In this document: in pieces, positions 1 through 7,990 of the stretch
Position numbering within the stretch: the first letter of the stretch is position 1
How the letters are laid out: every line of letters begins with the position of its first letter
Position numbers and translations under genes: made by a program
Notes under the pieces: generated by a model
Seen by the model: the letters and a program-made list of their open reading frames with translations, nothing else
Told to the model about the DNA's origin: nothing
The model's database searches: none
Assembly: GCF_008000935.1 (NCBI RefSeq)
Contig: NZ_CP042831.1
Span: forward strand, 3,410,001 to 3,474,000
Origin: Flavobacterium alkalisoli
Lineage (GTDB): Bacteria; Bacteroidota; Bacteroidia; Flavobacteriales; Flavobacteriaceae
DNA: 64,000 nt
Reading direction: 5' to 3'

Positions 1-1901
1 TCAAAACTCATCTTTTCCGGATTTACTGCCGTAAATAGGGACGAAAGATTGCTCTCCACATTATAAGTAAATAACTGATCCATTCTTTGTGGCCTTACTG
101 CACTATATCCCCCTACAGACTGGTGGAAGTATGAAGTTCTTCCCTGTAGCCTTGCATAAGGCTCATACACCCTGTAGTTAGTCGTATCCTTAAGTATATA
201 CTCATCTGCCGGAGTAGCATCAAAAGGTTTGTCAACCTGTCTTGCACTCTTAAAGTTAGATTTATTTACATAATTCTGGTCAATCGCAAAAAGATCTATA
301 ACCATTAAACAGCATACTACCAAAACAGCTGTCATATCGGTTATTTTCTTACTTACAAACAACCATAGTGCAGCTGCCGCAACAAGAATAAACATTCCGG
401 ACCTCAACAGGTCTGAGCTATACATCTGTGCACGCTGTACCTTTAATGCTTCTACAAAATCAGGCCCCATTTGTCCGTACATCTGTCTTATCTGCTCATC
501 GCTTCCTCCTGTAAAATCAAACGAACCTTTAAACAGGAACAGCATAACTAGGATACCTAAAACGGTACCTGCCGCTATATAAAGCGATTTTAACTGCTGC
601 TCTTTCTCTGATTTAAAGAAAGACTGTAACCCCATTACTGCAAGTACAGGAAAACATAATTCCAGTATTACCTGTATAGAAGATACTGCCCTGAACTTAT
701 CATATAGCGGTACATTATTGATAAAGAAGTTTGTAAGCCCCGGAAAGTTTTTACCCCACGAAAGTAGTAGTGACAATATAGCCCCTGCCAAAAAGGCATA
801 TTTTATTTTACGTTTATCTATAAATAAGGCCAGTATTGCTAAAAAGAAGACAATAGCACCTATATATGCCGGAGCCTCAACTATTGGCTGATCACCCCAG
901 TAAGTAGGTACATTGGCTGCAAATTCCCTAGCTTCAGCCGGAGATGCCCCTACTCCAAGTATAAATTCATACATGTGAGACCCTTCGCCTACATCCTCGC
1001 GTGCACCACCACCAAAAAGCCTTGGCGCAATAAGGTTAAAACTCTCTGCCTTACCATAGCTATATTCAGTAATATAACTATAATCCATAGCCGATTTTGT
1101 GGTGTTTTCACTACCGTCAGGATTAAAGGTAAGCTCACTTTTGCTTCGCATACTGAAACCTGCATACTCTGAAGTAGCCATAAGGTTAGTAGCATTTGCC
1201 CCAAATGCCAGTATTCCGGCAATAACAAACACACCTATAGCTTTACCTAAATGTTTAAACTCTTTATCCTTAATTATCTCAATTATAAAGTAAACAGCCA
1301 ACACCAGTAATAACAGTAAAAGGTAATATGTCATCTGGAAGTGGTTGGCGTTAATTTCGAGTGCAGCGGCAATCATGGTGAGCAATCCGCCAAGTACATA
1401 CCTTCGCTGGAAAACCATTATAACCCCGGCAACAACCATTGGCATATAGGCAATGGCATGGGCTTTGGCATTATGCCCAACACCCAGTATTATAACGAGA
1501 TAGGTAGATAAACCAAAGGCAAGTGCACCAAAAAAGGCTTTAAGCGGACTAACCCGTAAAGCCATCATAAGTATATAAAACCCTAAAAAGTAAAGGAATA
1601 AATAATCTGCCGGACGCGGAAGAAAACGTAAAACACTATCAATTTTCTTGATATAGTTATGTGGGTAATTTGCCCCCAACTGATAGGTTGGCATACCGCC
1701 AAAGGCACTATTTGTCCAGTAAGGCTCCTGCCCCATTTCTTTCCTGAAGTCGTTTTGCTCTTTTGCCATTCCGGTGTACTGAACAATGTCTGACTGGAAT
1801 ATTTTTTTACCCTGTAAAACAGGATAAAAGTAAATAAGCGAAACAACTACAAAACCAACAATAGCAATCAGGTGCTGATAGGTCTTACTGATATTTTTCA
1901 T
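1..1901 (-). CDS. YfhO-family polytopic membrane protein (3' end beyond window)
   Basis: Reads leftward from the ATG at 1901-1899 and is still open at base 1, so about 633 codons are seen and the C-terminus is missing. The N-terminus carries a membrane segment (about residues 9-28). It is followed by an extracytoplasmic loop with PYWTNSAFGGMPTYQ and then many hydrophobic segments separated by short loops, with a longer polar stretch around residues 240-300. This matches YfhO-type proteins, a large GT-C-like membrane family; some Firmicutes members take part in cell-envelope glycosylation. The role in Bacteroidota is not established, so substrate and reaction are unknown. No TAnnTTTG box was found just upstream. 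Confidence 0.75.
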   Translation of the reverse strand, partial: MKNISKTYQHLIAIVGFVVVSLIYFYPVLQGKKIFQSDIVQYTGMAKEQNDFRKEMGQEPYWTNSAFGGMPTYQLGANYPHNYIKKIDSVLRFLPRPADYLFLYFLGFYILMMALRVSPLKAFFGALAFGLSTYLVIILGVGHNAKAHAIAYMPMVVAGVIMVFQRRYVLGGLLTMIAAALEINANHFQMTYYLLLLLLVLAVYFIIEIIKDKEFKHLGKAIGVFVIAGILAFGANATNLMATSEYAGFSMRSKSELTFNPDGSENTTKSAMDYSYITEYSYGKAESFNLIAPRLFGGGAREDVGEGSHMYEFILGVGASPAEAREFAANVPTYWGDQPIVEAPAYIGAIVFFLAILALFIDKRKIKYAFLAGAILSLLLSWGKNFPGLTNFFINNVPLYDKFRAVSSIQVILELCFPVLAVMGLQSFFKSEKEQQLKSLYIAAGTVLGILVMLFLFKGSFDFTGGSDEQIRQMYGQMGPDFVEALKVQRAQMYSSDLLRSGMFILVAAAALWLFVSKKITDMTAVLVVCCLMVIDLFAIDQNYVNKSNFKSARQVDKPFDATPADEYILKDTTNYRVYEPYARLQGRTSYFHQSVGGYSAVRPQRMDQLFTYNVESNLSSLFTAVNPEKMSF

Positions 1902-2019
1902 ATACCTTTTATTAATTTCTTTTCCTTTACGGATTTTTGATTAAACGCCGTGAAGATACTTAATTTCATTAAAAATACTGCCATAAGACAGCAATTAATA
2001 AAAGTATATAAAATAAAAA

Positions 2020-2040
2020 ATCCCTCTGTAAAAGAGGGAT
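2020..2040 (-). terminator. Intrinsic terminator of the DUF4834 gene
   Basis: An 8-bp perfect stem (ATCCCTCT / AGAGGGAT) with a 5-base loop lies 11 bases past the stop of the leftward DUF4834 gene. On the minus strand it is followed by a run of T. Confidence 0.85.
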
Positions 2041-2050
2041 TATGCTTTAT

Positions 2051-2314
2051 CTAGTCAATTTCTTCGAAGTCAATATATTCGCCTACTTTTTTACTTTCTT
2101 TAGGCTGTTCTTCTTTTTTTGTATACTGCTGCTGAGTATTGGTATTCTGATTGTAATATTCCTGTTGCTTACCATAAAAATTTTGCTCTGCCTTCTTAAC
2201 AACCTGTTGTATAAGTACCGGCGCCAGCAAACGCATAATAAATCTTAGTGAATAATAAATTACTATAATCCAGAATATCGTTTTTATTAAACCTGTAAAA
2301 CTTGCAGTATCCAT
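2051..2314 (-). CDS. DUF4834 family small membrane protein
   Basis: 87 residues. An N-terminal hydrophobic helix (about residues 9-33, rich in I, F, V and Y) is followed by a positively charged segment and a polar, Q/N/K/E-rich tail ending in an acidic patch. Length, the opening MDTASFTGLIKTIF and the tail fit DUF4834, a Bacteroidota-specific family of unknown function. Expected topology is one membrane anchor with a cytoplasmic tail. It has its own promoter box (2331-2338) and terminator, so it is probably monocistronic. Confidence 0.8.
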   Translation of the reverse strand: MDTASFTGLIKTIFWIIVIYYSLRFIMRLLAPVLIQQVVKKAEQNFYGKQQEYYNQNTNTQQQYTKKEEQPKESKKVGEYIDFEEID

Positions 2315-2330
2315 TGTAATAACTTTTTCT

Positions 2331-2338
2331 CAAAATTA
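2331..2338 (-). promoter_or_regulatory. -7 promoter box for DUF4834 gene
   Basis: Reads TAATTTTG on the minus strand, ending 17 bases upstream of the ATG at 2314. Confidence 0.55.
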
Positions 2339-2390
2339 CGGAATCTCTTCCTTAAAAATAAATTACCTTCCTTAAAATAATAAAATATAC

Positions 2391-2398
2391 TACTTTTG
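2391..2398 (+). promoter_or_regulatory. -7 promoter box for the outer-membrane barrel gene
   Basis: TACTTTTG, 40 bases before the ATG at 2438. A possible in-frame start at 2396 lies inside this box and would not be transcribed from it, which favours 2438. Confidence 0.6.
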
Positions 2399-2437
2399 GG
2401 AAAATGTAATTTATTACTTTCAATAAACGAGCCAAAC

Positions 2438-3409
2438 ATGAATTTTATTAAAAATTTTTTTCCGCTTGCCTTACTACTATCATCTGTGTGCCTGCATGCA
2501 CAATATACCGACCAGATAAACTCTAACCGACCGGGAAAATCCATGTCAGGATTTGCCGTTGGTAAAACCGTTTTACAACTTGAATCAGGCCTTTATGGTA
2601 TTTGGGAAGACCACGATATTTTAAACTACGATGCCAAAGGTGCAGGACTGGATTTACAGCTTCGCTATGGTGCGTTTCTTGAAGAACTGGAGTTTATTGC
2701 CGATGTGCAGTATCAGTTTGACTGGTATGATAATGCTCTGCAAACCACTACCCGTAACGACTTTAAAACATTTATATTAGGAGCTAAATACCTTATATAC
2801 GACCCTGATAAAAATTACAACCCTGAACCAAACTTATACAGCTGGAAAGCCAACCATAAATTTAAATGGAGAAACCTTATTCCTGCCGTTGCTGCTTATG
2901 CCGGAGTAAACCTTGTAGGAGGTAAAAGTGTATATACTTTCCCTCAGGATCAGGTTAGTCCGAAAGTTATGATTATTACCCATAACCACTACGGAAGATG
3001 GGTTTGGGTAAACAATATTATTGCCGATAAGATTACTACCGAATACCCCAGCATAGGATTTATTTCTACACTGACACACGGGTTTAATGACAAATGGTCA
3101 GCTTTTGGAGAATTCCAGGGATACAGCAGTGACTATTATTCTGATGCTATTTTCAGATTAGGAGCCGCACGCCTGTTAAGCGATAATTTACAGGTAGATG
3201 CTTCCATAAGCAAAAACTTTAAGGATACTCCTTTCATTTTATACGGAGGTGTAGGTATATCATGGCGCTTTGATGCCGATTACAGAGATATACTTTTACC
3301 TGGTAAAGCCGAGTTTGAGGAAGAAAAGAGTAAAGAAGAAGAGAAAAAAGATAAGAAAAAGGACAAAGAAAAAGAACGCGTAGACGAATTTGAAACAGGA
3401 GAAGATTAA
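2438..3409 (+). CDS. Outer-membrane transporter-like beta-barrel protein
   Basis: 323 residues from the ATG at 2438, chosen because it begins a clean signal peptide (cleavage expected near LHAQ) and lies downstream of the promoter box. The mature part alternates polar and aromatic residues in short strands. It has the opening INSNRPGKSMSGFAVGKTV, seen in Bacteroidota proteins annotated as transporters related to the phenol-degradation MetA family. The last 30 or so residues are a highly charged K/E tail, unusual for an outer-membrane barrel that normally ends in an aromatic strand, so the tail is probably periplasmic. The stop codon directly abuts the next gene's ATG, implying coupled translation with the GNAT-like protein. 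The substrate is unknown. Confidence 0.6.
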   Translation: MNFIKNFFPLALLLSSVCLHAQYTDQINSNRPGKSMSGFAVGKTVLQLESGLYGIWEDHDILNYDAKGAGLDLQLRYGAFLEELEFIADVQYQFDWYDNALQTTTRNDFKTFILGAKYLIYDPDKNYNPEPNLYSWKANHKFKWRNLIPAVAAYAGVNLVGGKSVYTFPQDQVSPKVMIITHNHYGRWVWVNNIIADKITTEYPSIGFISTLTHGFNDKWSAFGEFQGYSSDYYSDAIFRLGAARLLSDNLQVDASISKNFKDTPFILYGGVGISWRFDADYRDILLPGKAEFEEEKSKEEEKKDKKKDKEKERVDEFETGED

Positions 3410-4528
3410 ATGATTACTATAAAAGAAGCTAAAACCAAAAGCGAATTAAAAGACTTTGTAAAGTTTTCTTTCGACTTATATAAAGATAACCCTTATTGGG
3501 TTCCGCCAATAATAGCCGAAGAACTTGAAAGTTTTGACAAGACAAAAAACCCTGCATTTGAAAATGCCGAGGCTAAATTCTATCTGGCCTATAAAGACGG
3601 TAAAATAGTAGGGAAAACAGCTGCCATTATCAACTGGCAGGAAGTAAATAACCAACAGAAGAAAAAAGTACGCTTTGGATGGTTCGATGTAATTGACGAT
3701 ATTGAAGTTACAAAAGCATTGCTTGAAAAAGTATATGAATACGGACGCGAACATAATCTTGACCATGTAGAAGGCCCTTTGGGCTTCTCTAACCTGGATA
3801 AAGTAGGCGTGCTAACGGAAGGGTTTGACCAGATAGGCACCATGATTACCTGGTACAATTACCCTTATTACAAAGAGCACTTTGAAAAACTGGGTTTTAC
3901 TATTGAAAAAGAGTATAGGGAAAGTATCTTTTCTATGACAGATGTGGATCCAGCCCCTTTTAAGAAAGCAAGCGAGCTTATCAGAAAAAGATACAACCTA
4001 AAGTCGGTAAGCTTTACTTCTACAAAAGAGGTTATGCCTTATGTAGATAAAATGTTTAAACTGTTTAATACTACTTATGAAAGGCTTTCATCGTTTGTAG
4101 CTATAAGTGACGTACAGATAGAGTACTTTAAAAAGAAATACATTGGGCTTATCAATCCGGAGTATATAAAGTTTGTAATGGATGAAAACGACAATATGAT
4201 AGCCTTTACCATAGTAATGCCTTCTTTCTCGGAAGCGCTTATAAAAGCTAAAGGCAAACTCTTTCCGTTTGGTTTTATCCACCTTTTAAAGGCTCGTAAA
4301 AGCAGTAGAGACGTTGTTTTTTATCTTATAGGTATTGATCCTGAATATCAGAATAAAGGCGTTACAGCCATTATTTTTGAAGATTTCCATAAAGTGTTTA
4401 CTAAAAATAAGATTGAAAACTGCATAAGGACTCCTGAGCTGGAAGAAAACCATGCCATGAACAACCTATGGAAAAACTTTAACCCGATTATCCACAAGCG
4501 CAGAAAAACATATAAAAAGGACTTATAG
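3410..4528 (+). CDS. GNAT-like acetyltransferase family protein
   Basis: 372 residues, beginning on the base after the stop of the barrel gene. The N-terminal region (DLYKDNPYWVPP, about residues 24-35) and the C-terminal block FYLIGIDPEYQNKG (about residue 305 onward), a classic acetyl-CoA pyrophosphate-loop environment, indicate the GNAT fold. Bacteroidota homologues of this size are annotated as N-acetyltransferases without a defined substrate. No signal peptide is present, so it is expected to be cytosolic. The zero spacing to an outer-membrane protein suggests an envelope-linked modification, but that is inference. A bidirectional terminator follows. Confidence 0.6.
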   Translation: MITIKEAKTKSELKDFVKFSFDLYKDNPYWVPPIIAEELESFDKTKNPAFENAEAKFYLAYKDGKIVGKTAAIINWQEVNNQQKKKVRFGWFDVIDDIEVTKALLEKVYEYGREHNLDHVEGPLGFSNLDKVGVLTEGFDQIGTMITWYNYPYYKEHFEKLGFTIEKEYRESIFSMTDVDPAPFKKASELIRKRYNLKSVSFTSTKEVMPYVDKMFKLFNTTYERLSSFVAISDVQIEYFKKKYIGLINPEYIKFVMDENDNMIAFTIVMPSFSEALIKAKGKLFPFGFIHLLKARKSSRDVVFYLIGIDPEYQNKGVTAIIFEDFHKVFTKNKIENCIRTPELEENHAMNNLWKNFNPIIHKRRKTYKKDL

Positions 4529-4552
4529 GCTATTTCTTTAAGTCTTGTAAAT

Positions 4553-4583
4553 AAAAAAGCCTCCTTAATAAGGAGGCTTTTTT
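4553..4583. terminator. Bidirectional intrinsic terminator
   Basis: The GCCTCCTT / AAGGAGGC stem (4559-4566 and 4570-4577) is flanked by an A run on the left and a T run on the right, between convergent genes. Confidence 0.9.
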
Positions 4584-4600
4584 ATTTAGCATGTTTTTAA

Positions 4601-5866
4601 TTACTCTGCAGAAACGTCAACTGTAGTCTGCTCAGCAATTTTTTTATAAGTACCGTTTACAAGTTTCTCACGGATAGCCTCATAAGCAGCAAGCGTTATG
4701 TTGATATCTTCAAGAGTGTGAGTAGCTGTAGGGATCATTCTTAAAAGGATAATTCCTTTTGGTATTACCGGATATACAACTATAGAAAGGAAAATGCTGT
4801 AGTTTTCACGAAGGTCATTCACCATCACCATAGCTTCCGGAATACTACCTTCAAGGTATACAGGTGTTACACATGTATTAGTATCTCCAATATTAAAGCC
4901 ACGCTCTTTTAATCCGTTTTGTAAAGCATTTACATTTTCCCAAAGTTTATCCTTAAGCTGAGGAGTTGTTCTAAGTAAATCTAAACGTTTTAAAGCTCCT
5001 TTTACTAAGATCATTGGTAATGATTTAGCAAACATCTGCGAACGTAAGTTATATTTAAGAAAATCGATAACGTCTTTATCAGCAGCAACAAATGCCCCTA
5101 TACTTGCCATAGATTTTGCAAATGTAGAGAAGTAAACATCAATACCATCCTGGCATTCCTGCTCCTCACCTGCTCCGGCACCTGTTTTACCAAGTGTACC
5201 AAAACCGTGTGCATCATCCACTAATAACCTAAAGTTGTATTTCTCTTTAAGAGCTACAATTTCTTTAAGTTTACCCTGCTGCCCTCTCATACCAAATACA
5301 CCTTCGGTAATTACAAGAATACCACCGCCTGTAGTTTCAGCCATGTTAGTAGCACGCTCAAGGTTTTTCTCTAAGCTTTCTACATCGTTATGCTTGTATG
5401 TAAAACGCTTACCCATGTGAAGGCGAACACCGTCTATAATACATGCGTGAGAGTCTACGTCATACACAATAATGTCATTTTTAGAAACAAGGGCATCAAT
5501 AATAGATACCATACCCTGGTAACCAAAGTTTAATAAGTATGCCGATTCTTTATGTACAAATGCAGCAAGCTCCTGCTCTAATTGTTCGTGAACAGATGTG
5601 TGACCAGACATCATCCTTGCCCCCATTGGGTATGCAGCACCAAATTCGGCAGCTGCCTCAGCATCAACTTTTCTTACTTCTGGGTGATTTGCTAATCCAA
5701 GGTAATCGTTTATACTCCAGTTGATAACCTCCTTACCGTGAAACATCATTCTGTTTGCTAAAGGGCCTTCCAGTTTAGGAAAAACAAAATAACCTTCAGC
5801 CTGTGAAGCCCATTTTCCCAAAGGGCCTTTATTTTTTTGTATCCTGTCAAATAAATCTTTTACCAT
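4601..5866 (-). CDS. Alpha-oxoamine synthase family PLP enzyme (possible serine palmitoyltransferase)
   Basis: 421 residues from the ATG at 5866; a possible start at 5905 lies inside the promoter box and is rejected. Fold-type I PLP enzyme of the alpha-oxoamine synthase group (KBL, BioF, HemA, SPT). It carries SINDYLGLANHPEV, GARMMSGHTSVHEQLE, the cofactor Asp-Ala-His motif LLVDDAHGFGTLG and the lysine motif STFAKSMASIG. These enzymes condense an amino acid with an acyl-CoA and release CO2. Bacteroidota make sphingolipids with such an enzyme, and this Flavobacteriaceae type is a reasonable candidate; 2-amino-3-ketobutyrate CoA ligase activity is the alternative. No tdh or bio gene adjoins it. 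Soluble and cytosolic. Confidence 0.75.
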   Translation of the reverse strand: MVKDLFDRIQKNKGPLGKWASQAEGYFVFPKLEGPLANRMMFHGKEVINWSINDYLGLANHPEVRKVDAEAAAEFGAAYPMGARMMSGHTSVHEQLEQELAAFVHKESAYLLNFGYQGMVSIIDALVSKNDIIVYDVDSHACIIDGVRLHMGKRFTYKHNDVESLEKNLERATNMAETTGGGILVITEGVFGMRGQQGKLKEIVALKEKYNFRLLVDDAHGFGTLGKTGAGAGEEQECQDGIDVYFSTFAKSMASIGAFVAADKDVIDFLKYNLRSQMFAKSLPMILVKGALKRLDLLRTTPQLKDKLWENVNALQNGLKERGFNIGDTNTCVTPVYLEGSIPEAMVMVNDLRENYSIFLSIVVYPVIPKGIILLRMIPTATHTLEDINITLAAYEAIREKLVNGTYKKIAEQTTVDVSAE

Positions 5867-5902
5867 TGTTTTAGAAATTTTTCTATGTTTAAAAAAACGC
5901 AC

Positions 5903-5910
5903 CAAAAGTA
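5903..5910 (-). promoter_or_regulatory. -7 promoter box for the alpha-oxoamine synthase gene
   Basis: TACTTTTG on the minus strand, 36 bases before the ATG at 5866. A second match, TATATTTG, occurs farther up at 5957-5964 and could be an additional start site. Confidence 0.55.
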
Positions 5911-5998
5911 ATTATTATATCCATACCTTCATAATAATTTTCAAGAATACGTGTAACAAATATACAGTTATTGTTACTTATTTGTTAAGGATGATCTA

Positions 5999-6006
5999 TA
6001 TATTTG
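5999..6006 (+). promoter_or_regulatory. -7 promoter box for the TM2-rdgB operon
   Basis: TATATTTG, 51 bases before the ATG at 6058, divergent from the alpha-oxoamine synthase promoter. Confidence 0.6.
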
Positions 6007-6057
6007 AACATCAAATCAAAATCAAAACAATATTAACAACCAAAATCAATCAATTTT

Positions 6058-6396
6058 ATGGATTCTCAAAAAGTAGACATGTTCATCATGATGAACGGTA
6101 AGTATTTTAAAGGCGAACATTTAAACTATATCCGCGAAAGACTATTAATGGCAGACGAGTCAAAATGGACCATGATCCAGTCGTTAGACCTTAAAGACCC
6201 TACCGTAATTCTTATAGTATCTATCGTAGGTGGTGGAGCATTAGGTATAGACCGCTTTCTTATAGGTGATACAGGCCTGGGTGTAGCCAAACTACTTACA
6301 TGTGGTGGTGCCGGTATATGGACAATTATAGACTGGTTCCTTATTATGGATATTACCAAAGATAAAAACATGGAAAAACTTCAGGCTTTCCTTTAA
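6058..6396 (+). CDS. TM2 domain-containing membrane protein
   Basis: 112 residues. After a polar N-terminus of about 45 residues come two hydrophobic segments joined by a short loop. They carry the TM2 hallmark: small residues then GIDRFLIGDTGLG, then GGAGIWTIIDWF with the conserved Asp in the second helix. Function of bacterial TM2 proteins is not settled. It is the first gene of a tight membrane-protein cluster (next start 7 bases after the stop) that also contains DUF2752 and Tic20-like proteins and rdgB. Confidence 0.85.
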   Translation: MDSQKVDMFIMMNGKYFKGEHLNYIRERLLMADESKWTMIQSLDLKDPTVILIVSIVGGGALGIDRFLIGDTGLGVAKLLTCGGAGIWTIIDWFLIMDITKDKNMEKLQAFL

Positions 6397-6402
6397 TAAA
6401 CT

Positions 6403-6810
6403 ATGACAAGAAACAGGCTATACCTGATTTTAGCAGCAGTACTTACAATTGGTTATTGCTATACAGCATGGTCTATATTACATATACACCAAAATAACAA
6501 CCTAACCTTTTGCCCTGTTAAAAACATAACCGGTATAGCCTGCCCTTCTTGCGGAAGCACCCGAAGCCTGATTGAAATATCAAGAGGCAATTTTACAGAC
6601 GCCCTACTACTCAATCCCTTCGGTTACATTATAGCAGCCGGATTACTGGTCTTACCGCTCTGGCTTTTATATGATACTCTTTTTAAAAAAGATTCTCTCT
6701 ACAAAAGCTACCTGAAGTTTGAAAAAACACTTCGTATAAAATGGGTAGCGATTATTTTAATACTGTTAACCATAGCCAATTGGGGCTGGAATATTTGCAA
6801 AGGATTATGA
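6403..6810 (+). CDS. DUF2752 family membrane protein
   Basis: 135 residues with three hydrophobic segments (about residues 5-25, 65-88 and 108-130). The loop after the first has the DUF2752 signature: a Cys-Pro followed by TGIACPSCGSTRS, i.e. three Cys that look like a metal or disulfide site. Biochemical role unknown. The stop codon overlaps the ATG of the next gene (ATGA), so the two products are probably translated in a fixed ratio. Confidence 0.85.
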   Translation: MTRNRLYLILAAVLTIGYCYTAWSILHIHQNNNLTFCPVKNITGIACPSCGSTRSLIEISRGNFTDALLLNPFGYIIAAGLLVLPLWLLYDTLFKKDSLYKSYLKFEKTLRIKWVAIILILLTIANWGWNICKGL

Positions 6811-7316
6811 ACAACACAATACAACAGCAGGCCATACACCCAAATGAATATGAACAGGCTTCTAACGGCTACCTAATGGCCATAGTTGCCGTAATAGGCG
6901 GATTACCCTTACCTATAATAAATCTTATTGCCTCTTTTGGCTATTACCTTGCCAAACGAAAGGCTTCTTATTTTGTAAGATGGCATGCCATACAGGCCGT
7001 GTTAGCCCAGTTGATACTAGTTCCTTTTAACAGCTTGGCATGGGCATGGACTTTAGGCACATTTATAAAATCAGGCAGATTTCTTCTGGAACACAGCCAT
7101 GATGGGCGTAATCATCTCTGGCCGTTACTTGAAGCCTTAACTACACCTTACATCATTTATATGAGCTTTATAATTCTTTTTAATACCTTTGAATTCTTCG
7201 CAGTAATGTACACCGGAGCCAGAGTAAGAAAAGGGCACAACGTGCGTTGGTTTTTAATCGCCAGCATAACCGACCGCCTTTGTTCAAAGGAAAAAAGAGA
7301 TATTTACAACATATAA
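6807..7316 (+). CDS. Tic20/DUF4870-like membrane protein
   Basis: 169 residues from the ATG at 6807, which overlaps the preceding stop (an earlier in-frame start at 6741 would run deep into the DUF2752 gene). It has about four hydrophobic segments and a central [15 protein letters not shown] block, like the R-x-HA-x-QA motif of Tic20 and DUF4870 proteins. Function unknown. It sits in an operon with TM2, DUF2752 and RdgB. The family assignment rests on topology and one motif only. Confidence 0.6.
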   Translation: MNNTIQQQAIHPNEYEQASNGYLMAIVAVIGGLPLPIINLIASFGYYLAKRKASYFVRWHAIQAVLAQLILVPFNSLAWAWTLGTFIKSGRFLLEHSHDGRNHLWPLLEALTTPYIIYMSFIILFNTFEFFAVMYTGARVRKGHNVRWFLIASITDRLCSKEKRDIYNI

Positions 7317-7318
7317 TT

Positions 7319-7891
7319 ATGAAACTTGTTTTTGCTTCAAACAATAAGAATAAAATACAGGAAATAAGACACCAACTCCCAATAGATATAGAACTTTTAA
7401 GCCTTGAAGATATAGGATGTTTTGAGGATATTCCCGAAACTGCCGATACCATAGAAGGAAATGCAGTTATAAAAGCAAATTATGTTACCGAAACATACGG
7501 CTATAACTGTTTTGCCGACGATACCGGACTTGAGGTAGAAGCGCTAAACGGTGAACCCGGTGTATACTCAGCACGCTATGCCGGAGAACAAAAAGATGCA
7601 AACGACAATATGGATAAGCTGTTATCCAATCTTGAAGGCAAAGAAAACAGAAAAGCACTTTTTAAAACAGTAATAGCCCTAAATCTTGACGGGCAGCAAC
7701 ACCTGTTTACAGGAATTGTAAATGGTGAAATCACCACCGAAAAAGCAGGAGATAAAGGTTTTGGCTATGATCCGGTATTTAAACCTGTAGGATTAAACCT
7801 TACTTTTGCTCAAATTTCTATGAACGAAAAAGCTAAACTAAGCCATCGCGGCAGGGCCGTACAACAACTTATAGACTTTTTAAAAAATTAA
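7319..7891 (+). CDS. rdgB: Non-canonical purine NTP diphosphatase (RdgB/HAM1)
   Basis: 190 residues from the ATG two bases after the preceding stop; a longer version from 7247 overlaps the upstream gene and lacks homology. It hydrolyses XTP, ITP and dITP to monophosphates, cleaning the nucleotide pool. The family signatures are present in order: [12 protein letters not shown] at the N-terminus, [18 protein letters not shown] with the catalytic Asp pair, [14 protein letters not shown] and the C-terminal SHRGRAV. Cytosolic homodimer expected. It is the last gene of the TM2 operon. Confidence 0.95.
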   Translation: MKLVFASNNKNKIQEIRHQLPIDIELLSLEDIGCFEDIPETADTIEGNAVIKANYVTETYGYNCFADDTGLEVEALNGEPGVYSARYAGEQKDANDNMDKLLSNLEGKENRKALFKTVIALNLDGQQHLFTGIVNGEITTEKAGDKGFGYDPVFKPVGLNLTFAQISMNEKAKLSHRGRAVQQLIDFLKN

Positions 7892-7962
7892 CTTGTTGAT
7901 TTTCAATAATTTTAATCTAAATAAAACTACTTCAGCTATTAGTTTATCTCGCTAATAAACAG

Positions 7963-7970
7963 TACCTTTG
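7963..7970 (+). promoter_or_regulatory. -7 promoter box for the DEAD-box helicase gene
   Basis: TACCTTTG, 20 bases before the ATG at 7991. Confidence 0.6.
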
Positions 7971-7990
7971 CAGCTATTTTAAAATTATAT

